In this document: in pieces, positions 10,450-23,265 of the stretch | Numbering within the stretch: the stretch's first letter is position 1 | Layout of the letters: each line of letters starts with the position of its first letter | Source of the DNA: Capitella teleta | Lineage: Eukaryota; Annelida; Polychaeta; Capitellidae | Length of the DNA: 64,000 nt | NCBI GenBank assembly: GCA_000328365.1 | Contig: KB303456.1 | Location: 32,337 to 96,336 of the forward strand | Direction: 5' to 3' | Position numbers and translations under genes: made by a program | Notes under the pieces: model-generated | Databases searched by the model: none | What the model saw: only the letters and a program-made list of their open reading frames with translations | What the model was told of the DNA's origin: nothing

Positions 10450-13080
10450 ACGTATAATACACAAATGAAATAATCAACACTTACACGCCAACTTTGCAAG
10501 TATGCGACATTTCCATACTTTTTATAAGTGTTTTGGCGTCCCTCCATTGCAGAGATTGCCTTCCCTCGTATGACGTCATGCGTCGTAGACTATAATGTCA
10601 TCAGTGGTGAGAATTCGACGTCAAGTATTCAGAACAGGTTCCTCTGTTTGGAGCTGTCCTCTTCATTGACAACGCTATTATGCCCCGGAAAGAAGGCAGC
10701 ACTCCTTCTCCACGCCTGATATTTCAAAACTGAGCAAACACCGAAAATGGGGACCCGTCTGAGTTTGTTTGGCTTTCTCGATGGGTTTATCAACTAAATT
10801 TATTGATTAGAGGTGAAATGATCATAAGGGGGCTGAGGTGGTACTCATTAATGTGCTCACTTTTAGTGACCGAGCGGTCAAGCCTATGATTGGTCAACGT
10901 GAGCTATTCAATATTTCACAAACTTCTTTGAGGTGGCGCATTTCTCTTGAATTCGTGTTGTTTGTAATAACGTATTCTTTGATATCACAATTCACGCATT
11001 TCATATCGCAGTTCAAACTAAATAACATTTGCTTTAATAAGTTTTATTTGTCGTATGGATGACTCAAGGGCAAAGGTTTGTCCTTTACTCGTTTACTCTG
11101 GACCGGTGTGTCACTCGTCAGTCGGTCTCTGTTCTTTGCATTCAAGGAAGCCAAACATTCACGCATGGACAACATTTAGTTGTAATTGTATTAATATAAT
11201 AACTAATTATTGCTTTCTTTACAGCAACGTATAATAGTATATAAAGTATGACAATTAAAGAAACATGGTTCAACCAAGAGTTGTTCAACTTGTTCGGCCA
11301 ATTACATTGGTCTCTTGGCTAAAACTTCTTCATTTTTGCTTTCTTTATGGAAATGCCTTCTACTCGTATGTTCCCTTCACAAATGTCGTTATTAGCTTCA
11401 TATTTTGAAATGAAATCTATGGACGTATTGTTTATGGAGCTTACACTAAAAACATTTAGAAAAACGCAATATATAGAAATAAATATAATATTGTCCCTTT
11501 GAACACACCTCTATCATATTCAAAACGTGTTTTTTCACCAAAGGCTATCACTGTTGACACTGTTATCACGTACGCGAAGTCGCTAACTAGGGATGCTAAA
11601 GATGATAAAAATCATTGCCTCGTTATGCTCGAAATTTGGTACTTTTATTCGCCCAGTTCAATGACTAAAGATAAATGCGACGGTAGTGCACGGTTAAACA
11701 TTTGAATTTTGAATGAAAGGAACATACCGTATACATTTATATAAACCGCACTGAACTTACACTCGCCATTAACGGTTGCTTGCCTGCGTACAGAGTGTTG
11801 GTTCGTGGGTGTCACGGATCGTGACGCCTCTTGACACATCCTGAGATATCAACATGGATCCAGACGAGGCTTTCAAGACTAATTGCAGCAAATCGCAGCT
11901 CCTGTGCTTCTAATCTATTACGTAAGAGTTTGATTTCTATCGGGACATCACTCTGAGCACTCAGACAATCACGACAGTCACGAACCGCCAAAGGAGCAAA
12001 GCGTCATGGCACCACACCAACGACAACACCGTTCACGCACGTGTATCTGCTATTTGAATTATTGATTAGATTAGAATGGAATCTACTTTGGACCCTTTGA
12101 ATAAGAATGTAGTCATCCTAGCTGATATATCAAATATAGCCCAAGCCAAAGCGAACGGTGTCAAACAAAAACATCGAATAGGATGAGAAGTTAAACCGGT
12201 CAGCGGGTATGATGCATGCAATACTAGTATATTTTGAGTAGATATACTCGTACATAAGTCCCTTTTGTACGTATAGCGCAATATCCATCGAAGTGCACAG
12301 CATACCCATAAATCACGAGTATTCAATTCGTATTTGGAGACCTTCATTTAATTATCTCAACAAACAACCCATTGAATGCCTTTGTTGCATCAAGCTATTC
12401 AAACAGGATCACGTGCTCGGAAGTAAGCTGGCACAATTTCTCTGTGGTTGAGTGGTTGGAATGCACCGAAGCCACAGATTTTCAGAGCATCAAGTATACT
12501 GAACAAAGTTGGCGCTACGACCTGCAAGCGGCCAATCAGAAAGGCGCACGCTGATTGCCAGCGAATTTAATGCGCGGACACGTTGCGGCTAAGAGGCCAT
12601 TGTGGCCATTATGTCTGCCATATGCCTCTTCTTTGTGTTGCGGGAGATACTCGTGCATTAGCAGATATTACGATGAGTAAGTAATGGTGATCATAAAATG
12701 TTCCTTGAAATGCTTCATCAGGCAAGCTTGTTAATTATCTCACTGATACGCGAGATTCCATTCTCTTATGTTGAAAGGAAGAAGGTGCTATTTTTTGGTG
12801 TTTGAGGTTTATGTGGGGTGATTGTGTCTGTAATTCGGAAATTTTATTGCCGAAGTTGAACTCCCGGTCCAGACGTCAAGTTGTACTATTTCCTCCAGAC
12901 ATTGCTGACGTACGTACCCTGTAGCAAACGTTGACTAGTGGACGCTGAGTAATCATTATTTATTCCAAGATATGATGCTCTTAAAGGTAGAGAAAACGTC
13001 AATATACAGAAATCATGTTATGAGTGTACCAATGCTGCCTTCTCTACATCACAAACGTTTGCTTACTGATGCAGGATAAC
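10450..13080. other. Intergenic, nothing recognised
   Basis: No coding exon, RNA gene or recognisable element was found. Several short open frames lack splice context or protein-like composition. Confidence 0.4.
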
Positions 13081-13330
13081 ACAGTCAAATGACTATACCC
13101 GATCGACAACGGAGTCGTACCAGGTAGAGTGGCCTAGGACCCGTCATGTGGAAGTTCAGTGGAACGTGTATTTAGCCCCCATCTTTGATGCAACAGGAAA
13201 CAAAGCTTTGGGATTTGCCGATGACCTGAATCTACTTGCAGCTGACCAAAGAGATGTAAAGGACGCTGGAACGCAAGTTCTACGATTCTTTCACGTCGCA
13301 TCACCATGTTGCCTTCGAAAGATCAACTGA
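13081..13330 (+). mobile_element. LINE reverse-transcriptase fragment
   Basis: One frame reads GNKALGFADDLNLLAADQRD, carrying the FADD catalytic motif of non-LTR reverse transcriptases. About 60 bases upstream, another frame reads VVPGRVA with a following (G)PVMW-like sequence, resembling the family's PQGSVLGPVLW block, so at least one frame change and a stop lie between. The piece is short and decayed. Whether it is Jockey/CR1-like or RTE-like cannot be told. Confidence 0.6.
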
Positions 13331-13449
13331 CGGCGTTCTACCCACCAAGATATCCCCAAACGGACACCGCAAAAAAACAACACGGTTAGTCTCACGACCA
13401 GCAAGTTGTACTGGAGGAGGGGCCTCAGTACATCTGGACAACGCTCTCT

Positions 13450-13563
13450 ATTGCCACCCACGATCCAAGGTCATATCTCAGANNNNNNNNNNNNNNNNNN
13501 NNNNNNNNNNNNNNNNNNNNNNNNNNNNNNNNTTGCCACCCACGATCCAAGGTCATTTTTCAG
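13450..13563. repeat. Assembly gap flanked by a direct repeat
   Basis: Fifty Ns (13483-13532) are flanked on both sides by TTGCCACCCACGATCCAAGG followed by TCAT and TCAGA (13451-13482 and 13533-13563). The round gap size and repeated flanks suggest an unresolved tandem repeat or an assembly duplication. Confidence 0.8.
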
Positions 13564-13750
13564 AAGATGTCCAACAAGAAAACCCCAACTTCAGATGAAA
13601 ACATCCTCAAACAGAAACCATCTCCAAAAATTCGACAAATGAATATGTTCTATGAAAACTTTTAATAATCTCCCCTTAATATATCAACCATCAACATAAT
13701 TGATGTGCTTCCCCTACCCCCCCCCCCCCAAAAAAAGTAATAATAACAAT

Positions 13751-14160
13751 TACAAGAAATAAGTCAGGAATAAACATTTATAAGAGAGATTTTTAGGAGG
13801 AAAGCAAATTGTCATGAGCAAACATTGAGAAGAATCCAACGACGAGATCACTTGCAAAATTGCACAGAAATGGCTAAAGGCCGCTTTAAATGCATTTCGA
13901 CTAAACGCTGACAAAAATATTATGAAATATGTCTTTTTTTTTTTTTGAGCACTAGACAGTGCACTCGTTATACTAAACAAAATATTAACATTAAAAAAGG
14001 TTATTAATTAAAATTAATTAATTAATTAAAGGTTATTATTAATTGCGTTGATTACAACCCTGAATTTCGGTAGCATTAATATTCTGTGGTAATTTCAATG
14101 CATCAACTTACATAACAACTGAGATATCGGCATTTTAGAGCCGTGCAACCTAGCGCAGTG
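13751..14160. repeat. Dispersed repeat A, second copy
   Basis: Parallels 8895-9535 over about 400 bases, including AGGAGGAAAGCAAAT, TTGCGTTGATTACAA, and AACTGAGATATCGGCATTTT near its end. It contains a T12 run and an (ATTA)n tract. Non-coding. Confidence 0.55.
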
Positions 14161-15520
14161 ACAATGCATTCCATCCGTCAAATTGGAAATTCACTGTGAC
14201 CTATTTGGCCTGGACTTTCTTGCGTGAGGGGAGAGTTGCAGAGCGTCAAGACAACTGGGGTCTGAGCATGACACATCGGATGCCGATCGAGGCTCCTCTC
14301 GTGTAGTGACCCTGCTTACCTCCAGACAGTTGAACCTTTGGCGGTTTCTGACAATGTTTGGGGTGTGTGTCGCATATACAGTCTTCACTTGGAGAGCGTG
14401 CGCACAGGCGGAAGACGCTGCAGCATATTCGGCATCTAGTTTTCGGTTTGACCTTTGAACTTTCCAGCCTATGTTATCGAAACCATAAGGCGGTGGTGGG
14501 GCTGCTAATTGTAGCCAACAAGCAGCTCGATGCCCTCGGGGTCTTCCCGTGAGACAAGCGATGACGAAGGATGATCATCCAATGAACGAACCCACGCAAT
14601 TCCATAGAATTAATAAGTCAATTCGACTTCGACAATTACAATCGTAACTGCGTTATGATGTCATCAGAATAAGCCAAACATCATTCGCCATTATACGTTA
14701 ATTCAACGGTGATGTGTGTCGCCAACTACTACCTTACACAACTCACTCTTAACTCCGCACTCCAAACACATATCGCTTCATCGGATTTCCTTGCGCGCCT
14801 CGTTGTCAGATTAATTCGCCATACAACCTGCTTCTGGAAGTGACACACAGAATGCTAACTGCCGATAACCACAATAATACGAAACAGACAAAAGGAGGCG
14901 CCATTAGAATTCCGCATTGGGTTTCTCGTCCGTAGAGGATGCTACTTGCATTCATGACCAATTATCCTAAGCTCTGTTGCGTCACAGAACGCGAGGAGGT
15001 GTTGAAAGATCGCTTTTCGTGCGCGGACGCCAGATGAAGTACGGAACAAAACGTCTTCCAATGCCAGTCACGTGCTCTTGTATTCACACGCAATTGCAAT
15101 CACACAATAATAATACGATAGACATGCGCGCGTCAATTACGCTTGAAGTAGAGATATAGTCTGTTCCAATGCCTGGTAGTGTACTCGCTTAAGTGTCAAA
15201 GAAAGGACCCTCACGCCTTTCAGCCAGGTAGTAAACCTCAGAGTAACTGCGAGCCAAAGTAAATACCGAACGGATAGAAATTCGTTAAATTTGAAAATTT
15301 CCCGAATTTTGAGCATGGTGCCAGGGTCCCCACCAGGCCAAAATGACAACATTCGTTTGAACCATAGAAACTACTCTGAAGGGGTCTGAGCCATGCTCCC
15401 CGGGGAAAACTTTCAATTAATATTGCAAAAACATGCAAATTTGACACTTTCAGAATGACTTAAAAAGGGATGAAATTGTGTGAATGCACTGTGAGTCATT
15501 GCGTGTGGTGTTGCGTCCGA
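14161..15520. other. Intergenic, nothing recognised
   Basis: No coding exon or repeat family is supported. Confidence 0.4.
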
Positions 15521-15741
15521 TCAACGACTAAGGAGATGGTAGGCTTCATTGAACCCGTCTTCGAGGAAATGCCCATCTGCCTGGCTTTCGATCAGGAGAT
15601 TACTGATCTCCGCTTTCTTGATATTTTCATTGCGCAGTAGTCAGCATGAGTGATCTGGAGGGGGAGCCCAATGTTGTGCTCTTTCTTGGCAGCAATCGTG
15701 GTGTCGCAAATCGAAAAAACCTGACTGTTATTTCGCTCCAT
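15521..15741 (-). pseudogene. Short coding-like remnant, origin unknown
   Basis: Two minus-strand stretches have clear protein-like composition in different frames. One (15592-15741) opens with ATG and includes DTTIAAKKEHNIGLPLQI; the other (15521-15640) includes ENIKKAEISNLLIESQADG and ends at a stop codon. They lie next to each other with a small overlap, as expected of a decayed intron-less copy of some gene or element, or of an assembly error. I do not recognise the family and cannot say whether it derives from a host gene or a mobile element. Confidence 0.35.
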
Positions 15742-15869
15742 GAAGAAGTATCACTTTGATTCAAATGCGAGCTGACCGCTGGCTGAATACGGCGATGTGA
15801 GCAGTCAGTCTGTAATGAACGCCAATCGGCGTCATTCAGTGAGACTCTCACCAAATACATACAAACCAC

Positions 15870-16624
15870 TCGATAAAACTTTATTTAATTCTTGCTCTAT
15901 GGTATCATCTCGATTGAATCTGGCCCAAGTGGAATAGAAAATTAATTTTGAGAGAAAAAATGTTTAATATTATTTATTTTCACCCGCAGGCCCCAGATTT
16001 AATAGTAAAGCAATGGAGATATTTTTTTATTTTTAAAATTACAGGAGGTGGTTGTCGATGTCGTTTAAATAGTGTAAATAACAATAATAATTATTATGAG
16101 ACAGTTTCATTCATGTCGATGCTTTACTTGATAAAAAGAGGACAATGTTTCTAAGAATTTAAAATTGATCTTGTTCCCATGTTGCTTAGATGACAATCAA
16201 GGTGTTGACGGAATACGAGATGGACACTATTCAGAAGCGATGTCCTCTCTCGTGTACTATAAGAAAACCAAAAGTGATGACCATGTTTCCCTAGGCTGTG
16301 ATGTATATTTAGCCTAATACGCACCGGTATTTAGCTCATCAAAATAAACTCACAAAACATTCCAGGTTAGCAGCGACATTGTGCCCTGCATGGGGAATCG
16401 ATCTGCATGGTAGCGCCGTTGACATCTACGTGCGTCGGTATTACAAGGTAATAGTCGTGATATTCACACAAACTCATTAAAGGTTTCACCCTGATGCAAT
16501 GTCATCTCTCTGACCAAATAAACATGACTTGCTACGGAACATCACGGAGTTCTCTCATGTCCACGTGACGAGTATTAAAACTTGAATAATGACGTCATGT
16601 TCTGTGGAGTGGAATTTCCTAATA
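15870..16624. other. Intergenic, nothing recognised
   Basis: AT-rich sequence without supported features. Confidence 0.4.
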
Positions 16625-17136
16625 CCAGGGTTGTTCGAAAAGTTCTCGGTCTTACGTAGAACGCGCGATATTAGAGACGTGAAATTTGGGTGTTAGAGCA
16701 GCTATTCATACGATCACGTGTATAGCTTTATCGTTTCTGTGGCATAGCTACGTTTTGACTGAGCGCACTTCTATCAACATCACTGTCAAAGCCTCATTTC
16801 GGGGGTCAAACGTTTGTTTTTGGGCTGATCACTGATTTTACTCGAGTACACTGCTGGTGTATTGGTTTTGCTGTGATGAAAATTACATGGAATTCTATTG
16901 ATGAGAAAAGGTTAAAGGTTGCGCTAGGGAGGTGCATTAAAAATACCCGCCCATTTTTCTTCATTCGATCAAAAAGCCACGCAGCTATTAAAAACAATTA
17001 ATCCCATTATTAACTATTAACATTATTAACATTATTTATTATAATGTTAAATATTTATGTTGTATGGAAGATAAATAAACTTGAGGCCTCTGGTGTCTTA
17101 TTATTTTGCCTAACTGATAATTTAATTAAATATATG

Positions 17137-17442
17137 TAATATAATATAATATAATATAATATAATATAATATAATATAATATAATATAATATAATATAAT
17201 ATAATATAATATAATATAATATAATATAATATAATATAATATAATATAATATAATATAATATAATATAATATAATATAATATAATATAATATAATATAAT
17301 ATAATATAATATAATATAATATAATATAATATAATATAATATAATATAATATAATATAATATAATATAATATAATATAATATAATATAATATAATATAAT
17401 ATAATATAATATAATATAATATAATATAATATAATATAATAT
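17137..17442. repeat. (ATAAT)n microsatellite
   Basis: About 61 near-perfect copies of the pentanucleotide ATAAT. The long tyrosine/isoleucine/leucine frame on the minus strand is an artefact of the repeat. Confidence 0.97.
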
Positions 17443-17682
17443 GTGTTTCAAAGTGGATATTTTATAGTGACAAAATATTGACTGTACCCATATATTTTTG
17501 CATAATTCTGGATAATAATATATCACTATATTTTAAGGTTTTTATAATATTTAGATTCCTAACCTGATACTTCAATATCTCACTATAAAGGAATAAATAA
17601 TGCTTTCTCGGGGAAGTATAATATTGAGCCCGAATTGTCGCCTTACGTAAATTTTGCCGGAATGTAACGCATGCATGAGGCA

Positions 17683-17795
17683 TGATGGGGTTTTACGGCT
17701 CCAACCCCCACCCATTCGGGTGATACTGGCGCCAGAACGGAAAGCCCGAGAAGAAAAAAGGCCAAGGTTTCTTTTTCCTGCATACCACCATAGTA
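17683..17795 (-). mobile_element. SINE 3' fragment, diverged
   Basis: In reverse orientation it carries GGTGGTATGCAGG, GGCGCCAGTATCACCCGAAT and GGAGCCGTAAAACCCC, matching the 3' half of the complete SINE. It is 5' truncated and moderately diverged. Confidence 0.75.
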
Positions 17796-18394
17796 CAATC
17801 TCAACTTTGATAACGCGTTACATAGTATCCCCAGAACGTTTCGAACAACCCTCGTAGAAACACAATTTGATATTTCAAGGAATGGCTTCAAGGGTATTGA
17901 ATGACGTCATGATTTTTGTCGTTCTCTCGCTGGATTAAACGGCTAGGAATTCTAGGCGTGTCTAATAGCAGAGATCGTGTCAAAAGAAATTATAAATGAA
18001 AAGGTGCCATTGCTATATAATGATTTCATTCCATGTTGCCGGCATCACACACCATATATACCAAGATTAGAGTTTTATCATCTTGATGCAGTTCTGCACC
18101 TACGAGTGTACGTCGGCCGATGTCACTAGCGTTTCTCGCCAGATATGACAAGTGCTGTGTCTGCGTTTCGTCTTCTGTCCCCTGACGATATTCAAGTTTC
18201 ATTCTGCGTTCGGAAACCAAGATATCGCGACACGAGACAAGCACCTCGCGCCACGAACGTACTTCAATTCTCTTGGCAGGAAATTGTTCCAAACATTACT
18301 TTTTATTGTAGTGGCGACCAGCGGCAAAGTTTTTGCATCTTCAGCGGCACAATAGTTAATTAATAAATTAATTAAGTGTGGACTAACCTGATAC

Positions 18395-18550
18395 TGTGTG
18401 ACATTGGCGTTCCGTTCAGCTAAATGAGAAAAGGGAATATTGCATATGCATTGTGTTTATGATGATGCAACAACTTGAATATTAAATGAGATATCGGCCT
18501 TTTAGGAAATCGTGTTTACTATAATGAAATATTACGTAAGAATGGTGCCT
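18395..18550. repeat. Dispersed repeat A, partial copy
   Basis: GATGCAACAACTTGAATATT, GAGATATCGGCCTTTTAG and ATTACGTAAGAATGGTGCC match the ends of the copies near 0.4, 9.45 and 14.1 kb. Confidence 0.5.
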
Positions 18551-19299
18551 CATGGATCAGTTGATATTGATGAATAGTTTGGTGTTAAGTACGAAGATTA
18601 ACAATGAATGAGATATAATCGACCCCGTTTGAAACTTTGACAATTTACTGCAACCATTAATCCTCAAATTATTAATCGCATTTTCCCGCAATTTGACATA
18701 GCTACATTCACATGGCTCATACGCAATCAACTTTAGTTCTGAAATATAGGAGAGATATTTAGATTTTTTTGGCACCACAAGGTATTTTTCTTTTTTCTTT
18801 CATTTTTTTTTAACTATGTCATTATTAATATTATTGTTGAAAAAAAATCTAGGCCAAAGTGAATAAAATGATTATAATTGATAATTGTCAGATCCTTATA
18901 ATTAAATCTGACTAATTTTGCGACTGCGGACTGACTTCATAGTGGCAGGTAACATTTCATATGGCAGGGAACTGGAGTTCTTCCAGACTAATTATCAATA
19001 TGTTTATCGGATAGAGGCGGAAAAACTAGCACCATCCAACGAAGAGGAAGGGAGCACCACATGCCGTATTAGCACCAGGTTATCGTTTAAACAAGCGCAC
19101 CTGATATCACACGAACCACCTATGCCTAATTAGGCTGCATTTCAAAATTCAAATGAAGGTCAAGTCAGTCAAATGTTTGGCGGGTCAGTCCAATTAAGTC
19201 AACTCAAAGTCAGCCGAAATATCGTCAGAGACATGTGGAATTAGAATAACTATAATTACTGATTTATTCAAGAAAAGTTGAAACATAGGTTAACATAAT

Positions 19300-19508
19300 G
19301 AGTGAGTGAGTGATGGGGTTTTACGGCTCCACCCAATCCGATCAGATGATACGGGCGCCAGAACAAAAGACCCGGGACCGGGGTTTCCCCCTACTCTTAT
19401 CGATAAATCCCAAGGGTTCTTTATCCTGCATACCACCATAGACAGTAGTACACAGCGCCCGGCCTTGTTACACAGTTGGGCAGCACTGCAGAGTCACCGA
19501 GGAACACG
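19300..19508 (-). mobile_element. 5'-truncated SINE copy
   Basis: The inverse of the 3' two-thirds of the complete SINE, well preserved (GTTTTACGGCTCCACCC, CAAGGGTTCTTTATCCTGCA, ACCACCATAGACAGTAGTAC). The tRNA-like head is absent. The CACTCACT tail is present as GTGAGTGAGTGA. It looks younger than the 17.7 kb copy. Confidence 0.85.
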
Positions 19509-20933
19509 ATAATTAAAATAAATAAAATAATAAAATAAAAATATGAAATAAGACAACTCTGGTACAGGTGCACTTTTCATTTGGTTGAACTATTTTATTA
19601 TTCTGTTTGTGAAAAAGTCAATTTTGATAACAGGTAACTATCCATCTGATGTGGAAAGAAAATCCAGAAGCGTAAAGGAACTTTAACATCGCAGAAAAAC
19701 CAAAACTTATGGGCATTGTCACGGAACAGGAAAAAATATACATTAAACATGGCGAGAATACCTCGGACATTTCATGATTACAGGTGTTTTAAAGCAGGCT
19801 GTAAGTAGGTAATTCCACAAATGTATCGCGTGAGACAGAAATCGAGGCTTCACAGACTGTCTCAAGTTCACAACAAGCGGTTTTAGTTATTTCTTATAAT
19901 TATAAGCGAATCAAACTGATAACCAATCCTCGTATGTTTGTTGTCCAGACCTCCGTATCCATGGTGATGAATGTCTTGTTTAGCTGCTGTTGTGGCTCGT
20001 GTTTTACACTTGCTGGCAGATGCATTGTGGGATTCTCCGCAGTTATGCTGTATTGGGTTAGGTCTGTTTAGACATACATTAAGAGTTTCTTTCGCAGCAC
20101 AAATCAAATCACTTCTATTTCCTCTACATGTAAGTGAGGCGTGACTCGGGCGTCGCCATTTTATGAGAATAATCGAGAACATTTGGCAAACCATTCATGT
20201 ATGTTTACCAGAATGAAAAGAGCACAAAGTCCCTGTAGGACTTTATTTGAACAAACTTCCATTGAGCTGAGATTATTCGGGACCACAAGTTGACAGTGTG
20301 CGACTAACGAGATGACTACAAAATTTAGCTGTTTAAAAGCAGTATTTCAAAATTAACCCTTATAGTTAGGCCAAGAAAGAGATCACGTGTGTACTAAGGA
20401 ACTACAGGGCACTAGAGATCGAGGCAATGTTTATTGTTTAGCGTCTCCTTTGGTTCACGAATACGGTTTTCAATATTTCTTATGAGATGTCATGTAATGT
20501 GATTCATTTCACACCTGGACACGTAAATCGAGTTGCACGATTGGAGAATCATGTCTAAATATTTTGAAATTAATCACACGACAAAAAGAAGAAAAGAAAA
20601 CAAAAAGGCAAAACACAAGAAAAACAAACGGTAATTGCTCACGAAGAACTTCCCCCTCATGAATGATATATCGAGAAGTTTTACAAACCATGGAGAAATG
20701 TATGTCCGACCATCAACGACTCCGTCATAATATTTGGTTATAAATGTCTAAGCCTAAGCCATGGCTAATTTAATATCTTATTAATGATTCAGTCCAAAGA
20801 GATTCCCTTATCTTCATCTTTATCGGGAACTTTTTTTTGTCATTGCAATGAATATATCTTTTTACTATAGTTTCTGGAACTTCGCCATCTATCTCTGAAG
20901 CAACAGATGAGACCATCATTCTGGTCTCTCGCC
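19509..20933. other. Intergenic, nothing recognised
   Basis: No coding exon or repeat is supported. Confidence 0.4.
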
Positions 20934-20993
20934 ATTGTGCAACACCCAGTTGGCCGCTCCGACTGGTGGTGTGGCCGTCGTCTGCTCGTTAGA
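20934..20993 (+). repeat. 60-bp exact duplicate, copy 1
   Basis: ATTGTGCAACACCCAGTTGG to ...GTCTGCTCGTTAGA is identical to 24171-24230 while the flanks differ. It is GC-rich compared with its surroundings. It could be the conserved core of another SINE family or a processed RNA. Confidence 0.7.
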
Positions 20994-21297
20994 CAATGGG
21001 TGTCTCGATGCTGGGAAGGAAGACTGGATTAGCAGGGCACACGCTGTCGTGATTCCAGATCCCTTCCCACGTCAGTCTGCTGCTGGATCTCCGTGGGGTC
21101 ATGGGGTCATGTTAACCGCCTTCTGTCCATTGGTGGGCTTGTTCCAGGGTATTTGGTTTCCCAGGGATGGCGATCTTTTCAGCGAGGGTTCAGGGGAATA
21201 GGGCCACACCGGAAGCTCGATCAGTGGCGACCCCAGGCGGCCGAACGAGTCGATTTCATTTATGTCGATTTCGCATTTGACCAAAAAAATAAAGTTT
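20994..21297 (+). other. GC-rich stretch following the 60-bp duplicate
   Basis: The sequence stays GC-rich to about 21250 and ends in CCAAAAAAATAAAG, like the tail of a retroposed copy. One frame is open (MCNTQLAAPTGGVAVV... to 21201) but matches nothing I know. Together with 20934-20993 it may be one retroposed unit of about 360 bases. Confidence 0.35.
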
Positions 21298-23181
21298 CGC
21301 TATTCTCTTTAACACCCGCGCGTTCGAATTATTTTGTGTAATATCGTTTTATTCAACTTCTCGTCACGAATATTCAAGTTATATGACAATAATCAATTCC
21401 CTCAGATCAGCAAGAAGACAATCGCAATCATTGACCGGGGTTACAGTGCAAAGTGCGGGGAATATAATGGGTTAAAGGGATGGGGAACTGAATTTTAAGT
21501 GATGTTCTATTGACCCATAGCACCAATTGATAGCATTCCGTGCCAAAAACACCATGCCTGGATGCAAGCGTAAGGAAATAATCCATTCCGAATATCGGGG
21601 TTAGCATTGCGCCTATGGGAGAATGGCTTCCATTACGAAGTATAGAGGCAAACGTCAGCTGAAGGCTTGCCGTGATTGGTCCCGTTCCCCTCGTGAAGCT
21701 ATCGATTTCAGCCAATAAGAGCAGATCATCTTCGCCATAAAAGGACATCTTTGTTGTTTACGAAACGAAAGCGCATGCGTGGTGCACTCTGGCTGACCTT
21801 TTTACTGTTTCAGGATGAGAAACATGGTAGGTGTCCTAGAAAATTGCTTGTTAAAATAAGAAAAATAGCGAAAAATATTTTTTTTTCGCGCCTGACTGGT
21901 GGCAAAATGATTATTCTATCTATTTCCAAAAAGAAAATAAAAAATATCTAGGGGTTTAGTCGCAGGACACGCTGATATGACGAGACCCATTGTAAAAGAT
22001 AGGGAACTCGGTGTTTCATCACAGCTCCTGACGTCACGCCTAATTAGCATTATATCTCCCGCGAAATCGTTAGCGATGATATTCCTCGTGTGGGCCAGGC
22101 ATAGGAATCATTTTTGGTGCATCAAATAACGACTCAAAGTCAATTTTTAACCAGTTCTCCCTCCCTTTAAGTATGCAACGTTTATCTGAGAGTTTACGTG
22201 TAATTGGTTACAAACTGAGAGGCGTCCCATAAAAGTATGGTACACATGTTTAAGCTGGTCAGATAATATAATATTATAAGGGTACAATTTTGGACCAGGT
22301 TCGTACCGCTAACAAGCTAGGTCAAGGCCCTAAAGGGCTGGTTACCGAGACCAGAGCGCGCGGTGGATATTTTGTAGTTTTTTGTTTGTTTTTGTTGTAC
22401 CTCAAAGATAGAGTCAAAACGAATCCTGCACGCCCATTGTGTTAGAAACCACTTTTCCTAGCAGAGAGATTATTATTTTTATTTTTAGTACTTCTAGAGT
22501 TGTAATGAGATGTATTCTTCAAAATCGTTTAATTGCATTATCTTCTTTGCATGTCGACAAATGGAACCGCGATTCAGAGTCAAATTGCCTTTGTCCATCT
22601 GCTGATCGCAAAAACCGTTGCTAAGGTGTGCTGTGCGACACAGACCACAGAATGTAGAACCTCAGACGAGAAGATAATTATTTCATGCGCTCTTATAGAG
22701 AGTCCTGAAAGCACGTAGCAATGGATCTCTTGTGGCCATTGTAGATGAGCATGCATGCACAATATTCGTTAAGGCGAAATGAACGCCGTGCATCAAGAAC
22801 CAGTCTTCAAACGGGTCACATCTAAATACACGGAATTTACGGTTGTACGTACATTAAATACGATCGACACGAATTGAATTTTGATGTAGAATATCACGCA
22901 TGACCATTGCGATGCAAACATTTAGTTCGGCTTCACACGACATGAAAGGTGATAAATGACTGCTGAGAATGAAACGGATTTGATAATTAAACTATGCCAA
23001 TTATAATTGAAATCGTGCTAATTTGTACGAAAGGACACTGTGCGTTTATTAGTGCAAGATATCCAGAAAGTGATCACTGATTACGTGGATCTGACTCATG
23101 TTAATCTATCCCTGTTCCATAATGTGCTTGGTTCTCAGAGCCAAGTCAGGTGGGATGCGGGGGAGGGGGAGGGTTGGAAGG
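21298..23181. other. Intergenic, nothing firm
   Basis: GCGCATGCGT (NRF1-like) occurs near 21771, next to CATAAAAGG near 21737, but no gene is recognised. The rest is unremarkable. Confidence 0.35.
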
Positions 23182-23265
23182 TATAAGAACCCCAGTGGGG
23201 AATGGCGATTCACGCAAACGCCACGGAGTAGTCCTCACCGAAGCATCCGCCCTTAACCCCCTCAG
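23182..23265 (+). promoter_or_regulatory. Candidate TATA promoter with a 5' UTR exon
   Basis: TATAAG (23182-23187) sits in a GC-rich island. About 80 bases later CCCCCTCAG|GTAGAC (donor at 23266) could end a non-coding first exon. The layout resembles TATA promoters of peptide-hormone genes. It would need a 28.7-kb intron to reach the leader exon at 52 kb. Speculative. Confidence 0.25.

Larger units (their letters stand above)
16625..17856. mobile_element. Region bounded by mariner-like terminal inverted repeats
   Basis: CCAGGGTTGTTCGAAAAGTT at 16625 faces its inverse GAACGTTTCGAACAACCCTC at 17834-17853. GGGTTGTTCGAAAAGTTCTC is typical of mariner-family ends. The spacing (1.23 kb) is close to mariner length, but no transposase frame is visible. 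The interior is largely a pentanucleotide array and a SINE copy, so this is either a decayed element with insertions or two unrelated solo ends. Confidence 0.4.

Noticed and set aside
17122-17526. Tyr-Ile-Ile-Leu repeat protein
   Set aside because: Translation of the ATAAT array.
20935-21201. 88-residue protein MCNTQLAAPTGG...
   Set aside because: It starts inside a 60-bp repeat also found at 24171, with no recognisable domain or splice context; retroposed non-coding sequence is more likely.
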